DNA of 64,000 bases. Source: Clostridia bacterium (lineage in GTDB: Bacteria; Bacillota; Clostridia; Oscillospirales; Acutalibacteraceae). This document shows positions 25,420 to 33,807 of the stretch, in pieces. A program made the position numbers and the translations under genes. The notes beneath the pieces were generated by a model. The model saw only the letters and a list, made by a program, of their open reading frames with translations. It searched no databases and was not told the DNA's origin. Every line of letters starts with the position of its first letter. Positions within the stretch are counted from its first letter, which is position 1. Where the stretch lies: contig JAFQON010000006.1 of assembly GCA_017403185.1 (NCBI GenBank), positions 1-64,000 on the forward strand, in the 5' to 3' direction.

Positions 25420-27309
25420 TTGAAGCTCAGAGCACCCTCAATCCCACTTATAACCGTTGACCCTTATTTTTCGGTATGGTCGCCCGCCGATGAAATCAAT
25501 CACAGCATAACCGAGCATTGGAGCGGCAAGGGCAATTCAATCATCGGAACGGTTGAAATCGACGGTGAAAAGCTGCTTTTTCTCGGCTATCACAGAGATA
25601 TCAGGAAGATAAAGCAGGTTGCGCTCGATATTGATGCACTTTCAACAACGGCGGTTTTTGAAAACGATAAAATCACACTTACAGCAAAATTTCTCACGCC
25701 CCTTATCCCCGACGATTACCGTCTTCTCACCCGCCCCGTTTCATATCTCGAAATAAGCTGGGCTTCAAAAGACGGCGCATCGCACAATGTGAGCGTTAAC
25801 ATTGCCGCAAGCGAAGGGCTCTGCCTTGACGAGCCCAACAGCATCGAGGTTATCACCGAAAAAGTCAAAGCCGGCAGCCTCACCGCAATGAAAATGGGGA
25901 ATCCCACCCAGAATCCCCTCAACAGAAGCGGCGATCTGATAAAAATTGACTGGGGTTATATGTATCTTGCCTGCAACAGCCCCGAAGCTGAAAGCTTTGA
26001 CAGCGAAATATGGGGAGATAAGCATATCAACATCACCGCTCCGCTCGGTGAAGGGGCTCCCATTCTGTATCTCTTTGCATATGACGATATCGAGAGCATC
26101 GAATATTTCGGCAGGCATCTGCGTTCATACTGGAACAAAGACGGTCAGACAATAATCGAAGCTATCGCAGAAGCCGCCGAAGAATACACAGAGCTTGAGG
26201 TACGTTGCAATGAATTTTCCAAAAAGCTTTATGACGATGCGTTTGCCGCAGGCGGCGAAGAGTATGCAGAGCTGCTTTCGCTCGCTTACCGTCAGGTTAT
26301 CGCAGCCCATAAGCTTGTGCTTGATGAAAACGGAGAAATCCTGTTCATCTCAAAGGAATGCAATTCAAACGGCTGTGCGGCAACCGTCGATGTGTCTTAT
26401 CCGTCAACTCCGATGTTCCTTATTTATAACCCCGAGCTTGTCAAGGGCATGATGCGACCCGTTTATAAATTTGCTCTCAGCGATGCGTGGGATTTTGACT
26501 TTGCACCGCACGATGTGGGTCAGTATCCCCTGCTTAACGGTCAGGTTTACGCCAACAACCAAAAGGATATTCTCAAATGGCAAATGCCCGTTGAGGAATG
26601 CGGAAATATGCTGATTACGGAGGCAAATGTCGCTCTTGCCACAGGCTCGGCAGACTTTGCAAACGAGCATATTGACCTTCTTGAAAAGTGGAGCAGATAT
26701 CTTATTGAATACGGTGCAGACCCCGGCCATCAGCTCTGCACAGACGATTTTGCGGGCCATCTTGCCCATAACTGCAATCTCTCGCTCAAGGCAATCATGG
26801 GTCTGCAGGGAATGTCAACAATTCAGAATATGCTCGGCGATAAGGAGAAATCCGCATATTACCGCTCTGAGGCCGAGAAAATGACGGCAATCTGGATGAA
26901 AACCGCAGTCAACACCGACGGCACAACAAGGCTTGCGTTCGACCGACCCGACACATACTCGATGAAATATAATATGGTATGGGATAAGGTGTGGGGCAGC
27001 GGCCTTTTCACTCAGGAATTCATGGATGCAGAAATCGCCGATAACACGAAGCATTTCAACAAATACGGTATGCCGCTTGACAGCAGAGCGGATTACACAA
27101 AATCCGACTGGCTTGTGTGGACAGCCTCAATGGCATCATCGGACAAGGTCTTTGCCGATTACATCTCACCTCTTTGGAAGGCTTATAACGAAAGCCCGTC
27201 AAGAGTGCCGCTGAGCGATTGGTATGACACGGTGAGCGGTCAATGGGTTTCGTTCCGCCACAGAACGGTTCAGGGCGGTCTGTTTATAAGAATGCTGATG
27301 AAAAAATAA
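25420..27309 (+). CDS. glutaminase-A-like (DUF5127/DUF4965) six-hairpin protein
   Basis: A 629-aa protein whose ends match the GtaA/glutaminase-A-type family: N-terminal RAPSIPLITVDPYFSVWSPAD...TEHWSGKGNSIIG, a middle beta domain with LTRPVSYLEISW, and a C-terminal alpha-helical part (LSLAYRQVIAAHKLVLDENGEILFISKECNSNGCAATVDVSYPS, HDVGQYPLLNGQVY, MPVEECGNMLI, DDFAGHLAHNCNLS, DWYDTVSGQWVSFRHRTVQGGLFIRML). The start is a TTG at 25420 with GAAAGGA upstream. No signal peptide is visible, unlike the secreted fungal glutaminase, so it is probably cytoplasmic. Related bacterial proteins sit with glycan-degrading genes, so substrate is open. Confidence 0.88.
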   Translation: MKLRAPSIPLITVDPYFSVWSPADEINHSITEHWSGKGNSIIGTVEIDGEKLLFLGYHRDIRKIKQVALDIDALSTTAVFENDKITLTAKFLTPLIPDDYRLLTRPVSYLEISWASKDGASHNVSVNIAASEGLCLDEPNSIEVITEKVKAGSLTAMKMGNPTQNPLNRSGDLIKIDWGYMYLACNSPEAESFDSEIWGDKHINITAPLGEGAPILYLFAYDDIESIEYFGRHLRSYWNKDGQTIIEAIAEAAEEYTELEVRCNEFSKKLYDDAFAAGGEEYAELLSLAYRQVIAAHKLVLDENGEILFISKECNSNGCAATVDVSYPSTPMFLIYNPELVKGMMRPVYKFALSDAWDFDFAPHDVGQYPLLNGQVYANNQKDILKWQMPVEECGNMLITEANVALATGSADFANEHIDLLEKWSRYLIEYGADPGHQLCTDDFAGHLAHNCNLSLKAIMGLQGMSTIQNMLGDKEKSAYYRSEAEKMTAIWMKTAVNTDGTTRLAFDRPDTYSMKYNMVWDKVWGSGLFTQEFMDAEIADNTKHFNKYGMPLDSRADYTKSDWLVWTASMASSDKVFADYISPLWKAYNESPSRVPLSDWYDTVSGQWVSFRHRTVQGGLFIRMLMKK

Positions 27310-27320
27310 AATAATTTTTT

Positions 27321-27356
27321 AAGCTGCACGGGAACAAAACCGTGCAGCTTTTTTGC
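27321..27356 (+). terminator. intrinsic terminator of the glutaminase-A-like gene
   Basis: AAGCTGCACGG (27321-27331) pairs with CCGTGCAGCTT (27340-27350), then TTTTTG. Confidence 0.9.
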
Positions 27357-27439
27357 GTTTTCTTTGATTTTCGTGAACCGATGTGCTCCGCTTTGTATCT
27401 TATTATTATGATAACTTTTCAAGAAAGGAGGCTCGGTAT

Positions 27440-27904
27440 ATGAACTTAGGTAATGAAATCTTACGGGATTCCTGCCCGCAAAAATACACGGAGCAAGGCA
27501 ATCTCTTCAAAGAAACTCTTCCTGTTATATTAATGCTTGTTCTTGTGTCGCTGTGGTCAGGCAGCCTGTTCCGTGGCGGAGGCATAAGCGGAATTGCAAC
27601 GCTTGTTATCGAAATAATTTTTGTGTTTGGTATGTATGCTTTTGTATTCTTTGTCTTTAAAGGGTCAAAAAAACGCCTTGCCGAAACTTATATAAGCATA
27701 TGCGAAAACGGAGTTTGCGGTGTGTGCCCTCTCAACGGCTTCAAAAACAGAGATTTTTGCGTTTATTACGGCAGCATCACCAATGTAAAGGCAAAAAAAG
27801 ACCAGCTTTTCATTTACTCCGCAGGCAGCAAAACCGCCGTATTCACGCTTCACAACGCCTCTGCCGCAGCAGCATTGATTCAAAGCAGACTCAACAACAA
27901 ATAA
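27440..27904 (+). CDS. two-TM hypothetical protein with small C-terminal domain
   Basis: 154 aa from the ATG at 27440, which has AAAGGAGG upstream. Two membrane segments at about residues 28-45 and 55-80 are followed by a cytoplasmic domain of about 70 residues (ISICENGVCGVCPLNGFKNRDFCVYYGSITNVKAKKDQLFIYSAGSKTAVFTLHNASAAAALI). That domain has the look of a PH-like (bPH) fold, but I would not assign it. It starts a two-gene unit with the next membrane protein 10 bases downstream. Confidence 0.75.
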   Translation: MNLGNEILRDSCPQKYTEQGNLFKETLPVILMLVLVSLWSGSLFRGGGISGIATLVIEIIFVFGMYAFVFFVFKGSKKRLAETYISICENGVCGVCPLNGFKNRDFCVYYGSITNVKAKKDQLFIYSAGSKTAVFTLHNASAAAALIQSRLNNK

Positions 27905-27914
27905 GGAGAACAAA

Positions 27915-28895
27915 ATGACAGACAAACAACGAGTTGAAAAAACCTATGCCAAAATCAAAGAAAAATATCCTCATGTCACAAGCAAGGAGGAAATCGACTC
28001 CCTCGCAATAAAGCTTGACAAAAAGACAACCCTGCTAAAATGCCTCGGCTTTTTTGCAGGTGCCGTTGCAATGGCACTCCTCGGAATTCTCGCAAGCAAA
28101 AAGTTCCCTGACAGCGAGTCACCATTCTATCTTTACTTCTGTGCGGTGCTGTTCATTTTTGAAAGCTTTAAAATATTCTCAAAATATTCAAAAACCGAAA
28201 AGCTGTATAAGCCCGTTCTTAACATTACATATGAAGGCAGTCTGACAAGAGATAAAATTCTCGAGGACGGCAAAAGGACCTTCAAAAAATCGGGCGAGGA
28301 TTTTACGGTTTACAGGCTCCCCCTCTCCGATATGGAGGACAGCATAAGCGATTCCTCCGTTTTAGCAGATATGAGCCATGTGTATTATTTTCATTTTGTT
28401 CACCCTGAAACAGGCGTAACAATGCCCTGCAAGGTAAAAACAGACACATATATGAATGCTGTTATCGGCACCGAATACTATGTGGCGGTTACATCTGACG
28501 GCAAAGCGGCCGCTGCCTATCAGGCAACAAACTGGACTGTTGACCCGTCACTCAGCCCTTATCTGCGTCTGCCTCAGCCCGCACCGCAGCCCTGCCCCGC
28601 CGAAGCTGAGGTCACCGACCCGATGTACCGCCCCGAAGGCTTTCAGCTTAACACGCAGCCTGTAAAAACGCAGAAGGCTCTGCCCGTAACCGCACTTGTT
28701 TTAACCGTAGCGGCATTCATCACCCCCGTTATTGTCGCCCTGCCCGCAACCGTTGCAGCGGTTGTTCTTTCTGCAATCGCATTGACAAGGCAGAGAAGCA
28801 AGCTCTCCGTTGCGAGCTTCGTTGTGAGCGTGATATGGGCTGCAATTCTTGTAATCTCGCTTATTGCGGTAGGATCAGGCAAAATTTCTCTTTAA
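27915..28895 (+). CDS. multi-pass membrane protein of unknown function
   Basis: 326 aa with GGAG ahead of the ATG. Two membrane segments near residues 40-80 follow a charged N-terminus. A soluble region (about 90-215) contains beta-rich sequence with YYFHFVHPETGVTMPCKVKTD, a Pro-rich linker follows (about 220-250), then two C-terminal membrane segments (LPVTALVLTVAAFITPVIVALPATVAAVVLSAIAL and VASFVVSVIWAAILVISLIAV). The C-terminus resembles the DUF4190-type hairpin of Firmicutes membrane proteins. Co-transcribed with the preceding gene. Function unknown. Confidence 0.75.
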   Translation: MTDKQRVEKTYAKIKEKYPHVTSKEEIDSLAIKLDKKTTLLKCLGFFAGAVAMALLGILASKKFPDSESPFYLYFCAVLFIFESFKIFSKYSKTEKLYKPVLNITYEGSLTRDKILEDGKRTFKKSGEDFTVYRLPLSDMEDSISDSSVLADMSHVYYFHFVHPETGVTMPCKVKTDTYMNAVIGTEYYVAVTSDGKAAAAYQATNWTVDPSLSPYLRLPQPAPQPCPAEAEVTDPMYRPEGFQLNTQPVKTQKALPVTALVLTVAAFITPVIVALPATVAAVVLSAIALTRQRSKLSVASFVVSVIWAAILVISLIAVGSGKISL

Positions 28896-28904
28896 ACATA
28901 AAAC

Positions 28905-28944
28905 AGCACCCGCTGAATTTGCTCAGAGCAAATCGACGGGTGCT
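28905..28944. terminator. bidirectional intrinsic terminator
   Basis: AGCACCCG / CGGGTGCT outer arms with inner ATTTGCTC / GAGCAAAT and small bulges. A TTATTTTAATT run follows on the plus strand. It separates two convergent genes and can serve both. Confidence 0.8.
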
Positions 28945-28948
28945 TATT

Positions 28949-30082
28949 TTAATTCTTATCGGGTGAAATTGTTTTGTTGTTACCAAAGCTCACAACATAG
29001 TCCTCTTCGGTCAGCCCATCCTTGACGGGGTAATCGGTTGAGATTATCTGCGCCCCGCAGGCAAAGGCATCCTCACGCCTTTTTTCGGTTACCGAGGTGA
29101 AATTATCCGCCCTTGTGCGCACAACAAAGTTCTGTTCATATATGTATGAGCTTTTGCATTCCTCGGGGTCATTTATGAGAAGGATGGAAGCGCAGTCACG
29201 GCGTTCATCCTTCGGTCTGAGCATCGGAAACATCGCCTGAGACCTGAGCGACTTATCGAGCTTTATGTATTTCTCGGTGGTTTTGCCTTCGTGCAGAAGA
29301 ACAACCACCTTGCCGAGCATATCCCTGACCTCGCACCAATCATCCGCCTGCCTCATTGCGGCAAAGCTTTCATAGTCACGAAGCATATCGGCAGGGGTGA
29401 AAAGCTTGCTGCCAAGCCCCTCTCTGAGAAGAGAATCAAAAGCCTTCGCATAATCAACATTGAGCGCCTTCATATTCTCCATAGGCAAAAAGGTTTCTTT
29501 GGGCTCAATTATTATTGTTATCGGCAGATGACCGGGGTTGTTGTCAGACCACATTGAAATTTCCTTGAGCGTGAGCGCAAAATCATAGCATGAGGTTGTC
29601 ATCTGAATCTGCGGAACGTGCATACAGGTGAACGAAATCTCACCGTCTTTATCAAAAACCTCGATATCAAGTTCAAGGCTGTAGATTCCGCTGTTGAGCT
29701 GCTGCGTAACGGTGGGGCTTATGAAATCCGCCGTTTCGCCCGAAACATAGCCGAAGGTAAGCTCCGACAAATTGCGGTAAAGCTCCTTAAGTTCGTCAAC
29801 CGACTCCGTCTGATAGCTGTTATGAGTTGCAATATATCTGAGCTCATTGAATTTTATTCCGCCCTCAAGCTCCGCCTGCAAATCGCCGTCAAAAAATACA
29901 TTTTGGTCAACAGGCGCAATCTCACCGTTTTCATAAGCCTGCTCAAGAGCTGCGATGCGGCTCTTCTGCTCCTCAATCTCAACGGCAAGCCTTTCCGCAC
30001 CGACAGAGGGGAGCGAAAAAACCAGGCTGAGTGTTGAAACGATAAGCGGAATCAGCCTTGCAATATATCTGAGTACCGACAT
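28949..30082 (-). CDS. PI-PLC-X-like (Ca2+-dependent phosphoinositide phospholipase C family) protein
   Basis: 377 aa. The N-terminal 28 residues are a signal or membrane anchor, followed by a short coiled coil (VEIEEQKSRIAALEQAYENG). The rest has the PLC-like phosphodiesterase barrel features: ELRYIATHNSYQTE (first catalytic histidine), GIYSLELDIEVFDKDGEISFTCMHVPQ (LELD plus second histidine), ITIIIEPKE, and IISTDYPVKDG. This is the prokaryotic PI-PLC-C1-like family. It is probably exported and acts on a phosphoinositide or glycosylphosphatidyl-type substrate, though family members without proven activity exist. The start has AGAGGTGAA upstream. Confidence 0.85.
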   Translation of the reverse strand: MSVLRYIARLIPLIVSTLSLVFSLPSVGAERLAVEIEEQKSRIAALEQAYENGEIAPVDQNVFFDGDLQAELEGGIKFNELRYIATHNSYQTESVDELKELYRNLSELTFGYVSGETADFISPTVTQQLNSGIYSLELDIEVFDKDGEISFTCMHVPQIQMTTSCYDFALTLKEISMWSDNNPGHLPITIIIEPKETFLPMENMKALNVDYAKAFDSLLREGLGSKLFTPADMLRDYESFAAMRQADDWCEVRDMLGKVVVLLHEGKTTEKYIKLDKSLRSQAMFPMLRPKDERRDCASILLINDPEECKSSYIYEQNFVVRTRADNFTSVTEKRREDAFACGAQIISTDYPVKDGLTEEDYVVSFGNNKTISPDKN

Positions 30083-30112
30083 TTTATTTCACCTCTGTTT
30101 TAAATTAAAATT

Positions 30113-30141
30113 ACTTTATCACATACAGTACGGATTTTCAA
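30113..30141 (-). promoter_or_regulatory. probable sigma-A promoter of the PI-PLC-like gene
   Basis: Minus-strand TTGAAA (30141-30136), 17 nt, TAAAGT (30118-30113), 31 bases ahead of the start. Confidence 0.5.
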
Positions 30142-30149
30142 CCAAAATT

Positions 30150-31124
30150 TTAATTCTGGCAAAAAACATCCTGCTCTGTCACAAGAGGATACGCCGTCAG
30201 CCCGCTGCCGTTTAAATCCGTTTTATACATATCAACGGCTGTAATCCTGCGGTTGCCGCAGGTTGTGTAATAATAAATTCCTTTTTCAGCGTTACAGCAC
30301 GAGCTGTAGAGCGTATACTCATATTTATCGCCGCCCAGACGGTTAAGCCCTCTTTGCTGCTCAACGCTGCCGAGAATTTGAAAGAAACTGCCCACGCTGC
30401 TGTTTTCGGTTTCATCGCAAACGGAATTGAGCTTCACAAACGCAGCCCTCACAAACCTTGATGCCGATGACAAATCGCCCGGCAGACCTATCCCGCCCAT
30501 ACCGAGGCTGCAGGGCTTGAGCTCAACGGCACTGCAAAAGCGGTTTTCGGGCGGATTCGGTGTAAGATTTATATAATTGACAATGTTGTGCATATGATAG
30601 TCAAACGGCGGGTTGTTCGTGAGCACTCCCAACGTGTTTTCGTATATTTTCAGACCGTCAATCATCGGCTCAATCGTAACCGAACGGTTTTTATCTGCAA
30701 TAATCCAATGAAGCGGCGTGTGCGGAAGCACCTTGCTGAAAGAATCACTGCACAGATTTATTTTTTTGAGCTTGTATAAAGCCTCATCCGCACTTGCACA
30801 GCTGCCGAGCACAAACGGAATCAGTTCAAACGGAGCAATATTTTCTTTTTTGCAATCCTCGGGGTAATACACGGCATTATCGGGGAAGTTGAGCCCCGCC
30901 ATGCTCAGCCCCTTTTCGTTTGTCGCATCAAAATAAAGCGGATAACCGCTCTCAATCACCGCCATGCCTATGATTGAATAATGCTCTTTCATTGTTCTGC
31001 CGTTTCTGAACACAAAAGGATAGCTGCGGGGTGTGATGCAGACCTTTTCGCCGTAGCCTTGCTCAACATCAAGATTGCGCCCGAAATAAAAATCCTTTGT
31101 TTTATAAGTTATTGCAGTACACAT
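30150..31124 (-). CDS. choloylglycine hydrolase family protein (bile salt hydrolase-like)
   Basis: An Ntn-type amidase of 324 aa. The catalytic cysteine is Cys2 (MCTAITY), which becomes N-terminal after Met removal; no propeptide is present, as in bile salt hydrolases. FGRNLD supplies R16 and D19, GLSMAGLNF the oxyanion asparagine region, VLTNNPPFDYHM N170/N171 and SSASRFVRAAF R223. These match the catalytic set of clostridial choloylglycine hydrolases, so glycine- or taurine-conjugated bile acids are likely substrates; penicillin-V-acylase-type activity is the alternative. I chose the ATG at 31124 with AAAAGGAG upstream. Its promoter region overlaps one end of a MITE-like element. Confidence 0.88.
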   Translation of the reverse strand: MCTAITYKTKDFYFGRNLDVEQGYGEKVCITPRSYPFVFRNGRTMKEHYSIIGMAVIESGYPLYFDATNEKGLSMAGLNFPDNAVYYPEDCKKENIAPFELIPFVLGSCASADEALYKLKKINLCSDSFSKVLPHTPLHWIIADKNRSVTIEPMIDGLKIYENTLGVLTNNPPFDYHMHNIVNYINLTPNPPENRFCSAVELKPCSLGMGGIGLPGDLSSASRFVRAAFVKLNSVCDETENSSVGSFFQILGSVEQQRGLNRLGGDKYEYTLYSSCCNAEKGIYYYTTCGNRRITAVDMYKTDLNGSGLTAYPLVTEQDVFCQN

Positions 31125-31143
31125 AATGTAAACTCCTTTTATG

Positions 31144-31442
31144 CTTTGATTAACAGCAGATAAATTATGATGATACACAAAGCTGTTACAAATGAATAGT
31201 GAAAAATGAATAATGAATAATTAAGGGTGGGCGAAGCCCACACCCATTATAATATTCTCTCCGTTACCACAGTAGGGGCGACTCTGTGTGGTCGCCCGAA
31301 AAAACCTGCAGAAATTGCGGGCAGCCACGCAGGGCTGCCCCTACGATGTTACCGAAACAAGCATATACAATCGGTCATAGGCGAAGCCTATCCGAAATTT
31401 TTCACTTTTCATTATTCACTGTTCATTTGCTGTTAATCAAAG
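31144..31442. mobile_element. MITE-like nested palindromic element
   Basis: The gap is bounded by perfect 15-bp terminal inverted repeats CTTTGATTAACAGCA (31144-31158) and TGCTGTTAATCAAAG (31428-31442). Inside these are a second inverted pair (AAATGAATAGTGAAAAATG against CATTATTCACTGTTCATTT), a hairpin GGGTGGGC / GCCCACACCC (31225-31245), and a GTAGGGGC ... GCCCCTAC pair (31272-31344) enclosing two GC-rich stems. It also carries copy 2 of the ATCGGTCATAGGCGAAGCC repeat (31370-31389). There is no ORF. It looks like a non-autonomous insertion, or an insertion within an older one. Confidence 0.65.
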
Positions 31443-31497
31443 TATACCCAAAACCGCCCCGAAAAGCCGAAGCTTATCGGAGCGGTCTGAATTTTAA

Positions 31498-32034
31498 TTA
31501 TAAAACAAACGCCAATATCATTACAGCAATCCAGAGAACAAGCGTAATGCAGTATTTCTCGAGATATGCTCCCGCATAGGTGATTACCGTGGGGATGAAG
31601 CCGAATATTCTGCCGATTATGTTGCCCTTCTTTTGTCTGTAAAGCAAATCGTAAAGATTCATTGCGTCTTCAACAAGCGGAAAGACATTGCAGAGCATTG
31701 AAACTCCGAGATAGGTCACAAGAACATACACAACGAAAAGACCGATCGAATCATTCGGAGTGATTCCCAGAAAATAAAGATTCATAAAGCCTGCAAGGAA
31801 CATCCACACGCCGATATTGAAATTCATAAAAGAGGGGCCCGTTGCGATAAGATATGCCGCCCAGCCTTTTTTGGGGAAAGCGTGCTCAACATGGCCGCAC
31901 GCCTCATCAATCCTGAGATAGCCCGGCACCTCAACAGGCAGACCGAGAAGCTTGCAGGTGAGCTGCTCCCAGAAGCCCTTGACATAAGCTCCGGGAAAAG
32001 TAAGGATTTTTGACACTATATAAAGAGCTGTCAT
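31498..32034 (-). CDS. integral membrane protein of unknown function
   Basis: 178 aa with about four hydrophobic segments (near 5-20, 60-85, 95-120 and 155-178). Between the first two is a polar loop with EVPGYLRIDEACGHVEHAFPKKGWAAYLIATGPSF. The His/Glu pattern hints at a metalloprotease-like site, but there is no clear HExxH. The ATG at 32034 overlaps the stop of the upstream TPR gene (ATGA), so the two proteins are probably made together and may interact in the membrane. Confidence 0.75.
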   Translation of the reverse strand: MTALYIVSKILTFPGAYVKGFWEQLTCKLLGLPVEVPGYLRIDEACGHVEHAFPKKGWAAYLIATGPSFMNFNIGVWMFLAGFMNLYFLGITPNDSIGLFVVYVLVTYLGVSMLCNVFPLVEDAMNLYDLLYRQKKGNIIGRIFGFIPTVITYAGAYLEKYCITLVLWIAVMILAFVL

Positions 32035-33584
32035 ACCAGATCAAACGCTCCTTTCGTGAGAACCTCTTCAACGGTCTTTTCGCCGTTGATAATCGCCTCA
32101 ATATCAGTTGACATTGTGCCTGCTTCAAACATTGAAAGAACATATTCAACATCCGCAGCATTATCTTCCGTCATCTGGTCGCTTGTGCTCAGCAGCTTTG
32201 CACTGAGGTAAAGTGCGCCATAGAACTTCGGGTCATTGAGAGCTGCCGAATACTGCATATAATAGGCATACTGCGATTCAAGGCTGTAGGCATCCATCAT
32301 CGAGCTGAAGGCATCGGCATAATCGCCCTCTGTCATGCTTATCAATGCGCTCTGACGGTTGAATTCCGATGTTGTGAGCAGCTTGCCCTCTATGCCGTAA
32401 ACCAGATTTATCATTGCGTTATCCTGCGGTACGCTCTCCTGAAGCGCAGCCGCCTCAACACAGAGCGCCTTTGCCTCGGCATACTTGCCCGTGGAACGCA
32501 GATACTCAACTTCAAGCAGGTTGGGGTAGTATACAAGCTCGCTGTATGCCCCCGTCGCCTTGAATTCATCGACGGTTTTGCCTGCACCCTCAACATCACC
32601 GAGGCTGAGCTGAGCCATCATCTTAAGCTCGTGCGCCTCAAAGCTTGTTTTGTTGACGGCAATTATTCTGTCAAGATACTCAATCGCTTCATCGTATTTG
32701 CCTGTATCATAAAGTGCCTGAGCCATGGGCAGGAGGTAAATCCAGCCGTAATCCTCCCCTGATTTTTCGGCAGAGGCCTCAAGCGATTTGAGAAGCTCAA
32801 GCTGTGCCTGTGCAGGCTCGTAAAGCTCACAGGCAAGGGCATATTTATAATAATCAACATAAACATCGTTCATGCCTTCGGTGCCTCTCAGCGCTTCAAT
32901 CTCCTTGAGAGCAGCATCAAGCTTTATATCGCCCTCAATTGCACCGTTGAAGGTCTCCGACATTTTTGTGAATGCCGTATAGTTCTCGTCATTTGCCTTC
33001 TTGTATTTCTGCATAAAAGGCAGATTATCTGCACCGGCACCGAGATAATTCTGCGCAAAATAATAAGCATCAATCGGGCTGTAGTAATTTGCAACCGCAT
33101 CAACAATGCGCTCATTCACCTTTTCACCAACCGAAATAAAGCTTATGTTTGTGCCGAGCGTTTCGTTGGCATAGCTGTTGAAGTTTGCCGTTTCCGTGAT
33201 TGCGGAATAGTATACCTCATAAGCCATATGCCAATCGCCTTTTTTTGCATAGCTGTCGCCAAGGATAACATAGCCTGACGGTACAAGCGAAAATATCGCA
33301 ACAAAAAAAGCAAGAAGGCTCACGCCGAGAGCCGCAACACCTGCAAGCCAGCCCATAAAGGGAACTCGCCTTTTAAGCATTGCCGTTTCGCACTCAATGC
33401 AGTATTCACTGCCCTCTGCCGCTTCATTATGACCGCAGACGGAGCATATAACGGGCTCCTGTTCCTCTGCCTGTGCAACCTCGCCGTTGCTGTCAACTGC
33501 TTCTTCTGCCGCAGCCTGCTCAAGCTCCTCAGCGGAAGCTTCGGTTTCTTCTTCGGGAACGCCGTTCAAATTCTCTTTATCCAA
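32031..33584 (-). CDS. zinc-ribbon, single-TM, TPR-repeat protein
   Basis: 517 aa. An acidic, Glu/Ala-rich N-terminus (residues 1-42) leads to a short zinc ribbon (ICSVCGHNEAAEGSEYCIECE, about 46-66). One membrane segment follows (WLAGVAALGVSLLAFFVAIFSLVPSGYV, about 79-106), then a long helical region with TPR-like repeats (DSYAKKGDWHMAYEVYYSA, QALYDTGKYDEAIEYLDRIIAVNK, GDYADAFSSMMDAY). It is probably a membrane-anchored scaffold with the repeats outside the cell. It is the first gene of a two-gene operon. The start has AGGAGGAAAAG upstream. Confidence 0.82.
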   Translation of the reverse strand: MDKENLNGVPEEETEASAEELEQAAAEEAVDSNGEVAQAEEQEPVICSVCGHNEAAEGSEYCIECETAMLKRRVPFMGWLAGVAALGVSLLAFFVAIFSLVPSGYVILGDSYAKKGDWHMAYEVYYSAITETANFNSYANETLGTNISFISVGEKVNERIVDAVANYYSPIDAYYFAQNYLGAGADNLPFMQKYKKANDENYTAFTKMSETFNGAIEGDIKLDAALKEIEALRGTEGMNDVYVDYYKYALACELYEPAQAQLELLKSLEASAEKSGEDYGWIYLLPMAQALYDTGKYDEAIEYLDRIIAVNKTSFEAHELKMMAQLSLGDVEGAGKTVDEFKATGAYSELVYYPNLLEVEYLRSTGKYAEAKALCVEAAALQESVPQDNAMINLVYGIEGKLLTTSEFNRQSALISMTEGDYADAFSSMMDAYSLESQYAYYMQYSAALNDPKFYGALYLSAKLLSTSDQMTEDNAADVEYVLSMFEAGTMSTDIEAIINGEKTVEEVLTKGAFDLV

Positions 33585-33681
33585 ACGCTTTTCCTCCTTG
33601 TTTCATATAGAAAAATATTGTATCATTTTTATTTTAAAATTTCAACACCAACATAATAATTTACAGTTTGTTTACGGTTGA

Positions 33682-33710
33682 TTGAAATTATAATCGGTTT
33701 GTGATATAAT
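33682..33710 (+). promoter_or_regulatory. sigma-A promoter of the flavin reductase gene
   Basis: TTGAAA (33682-33687), 17 nt, TATAAT (33705-33710). The resulting leader of nearly 90 bases carries a dispersed repeat copy. Confidence 0.75.
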
Positions 33711-33737
33711 AAATTTGAATCCGAAACATATTATATA

Positions 33738-33776
33738 ATCGGTCATAGGCGGAGCCTATCCTTAATGTTCCTGAGG
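33738..33776. repeat. dispersed intergenic palindromic repeat, copy 3
   Basis: ATCGGTCATAGGCGGAGCCTATCC, preceded by CCGAAACA and an ATATA stretch as in copy 2. The ATAGGC / GCCTAT hairpin is perfect here. It lies in the transcribed leader of the flavin reductase gene; a TGTTCC-TGA-GGAACA hairpin follows at once. Confidence 0.7.
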
Positions 33777-33807
33777 AACACATCATTTTATACCTCGGAG
33801 GTGCTTT

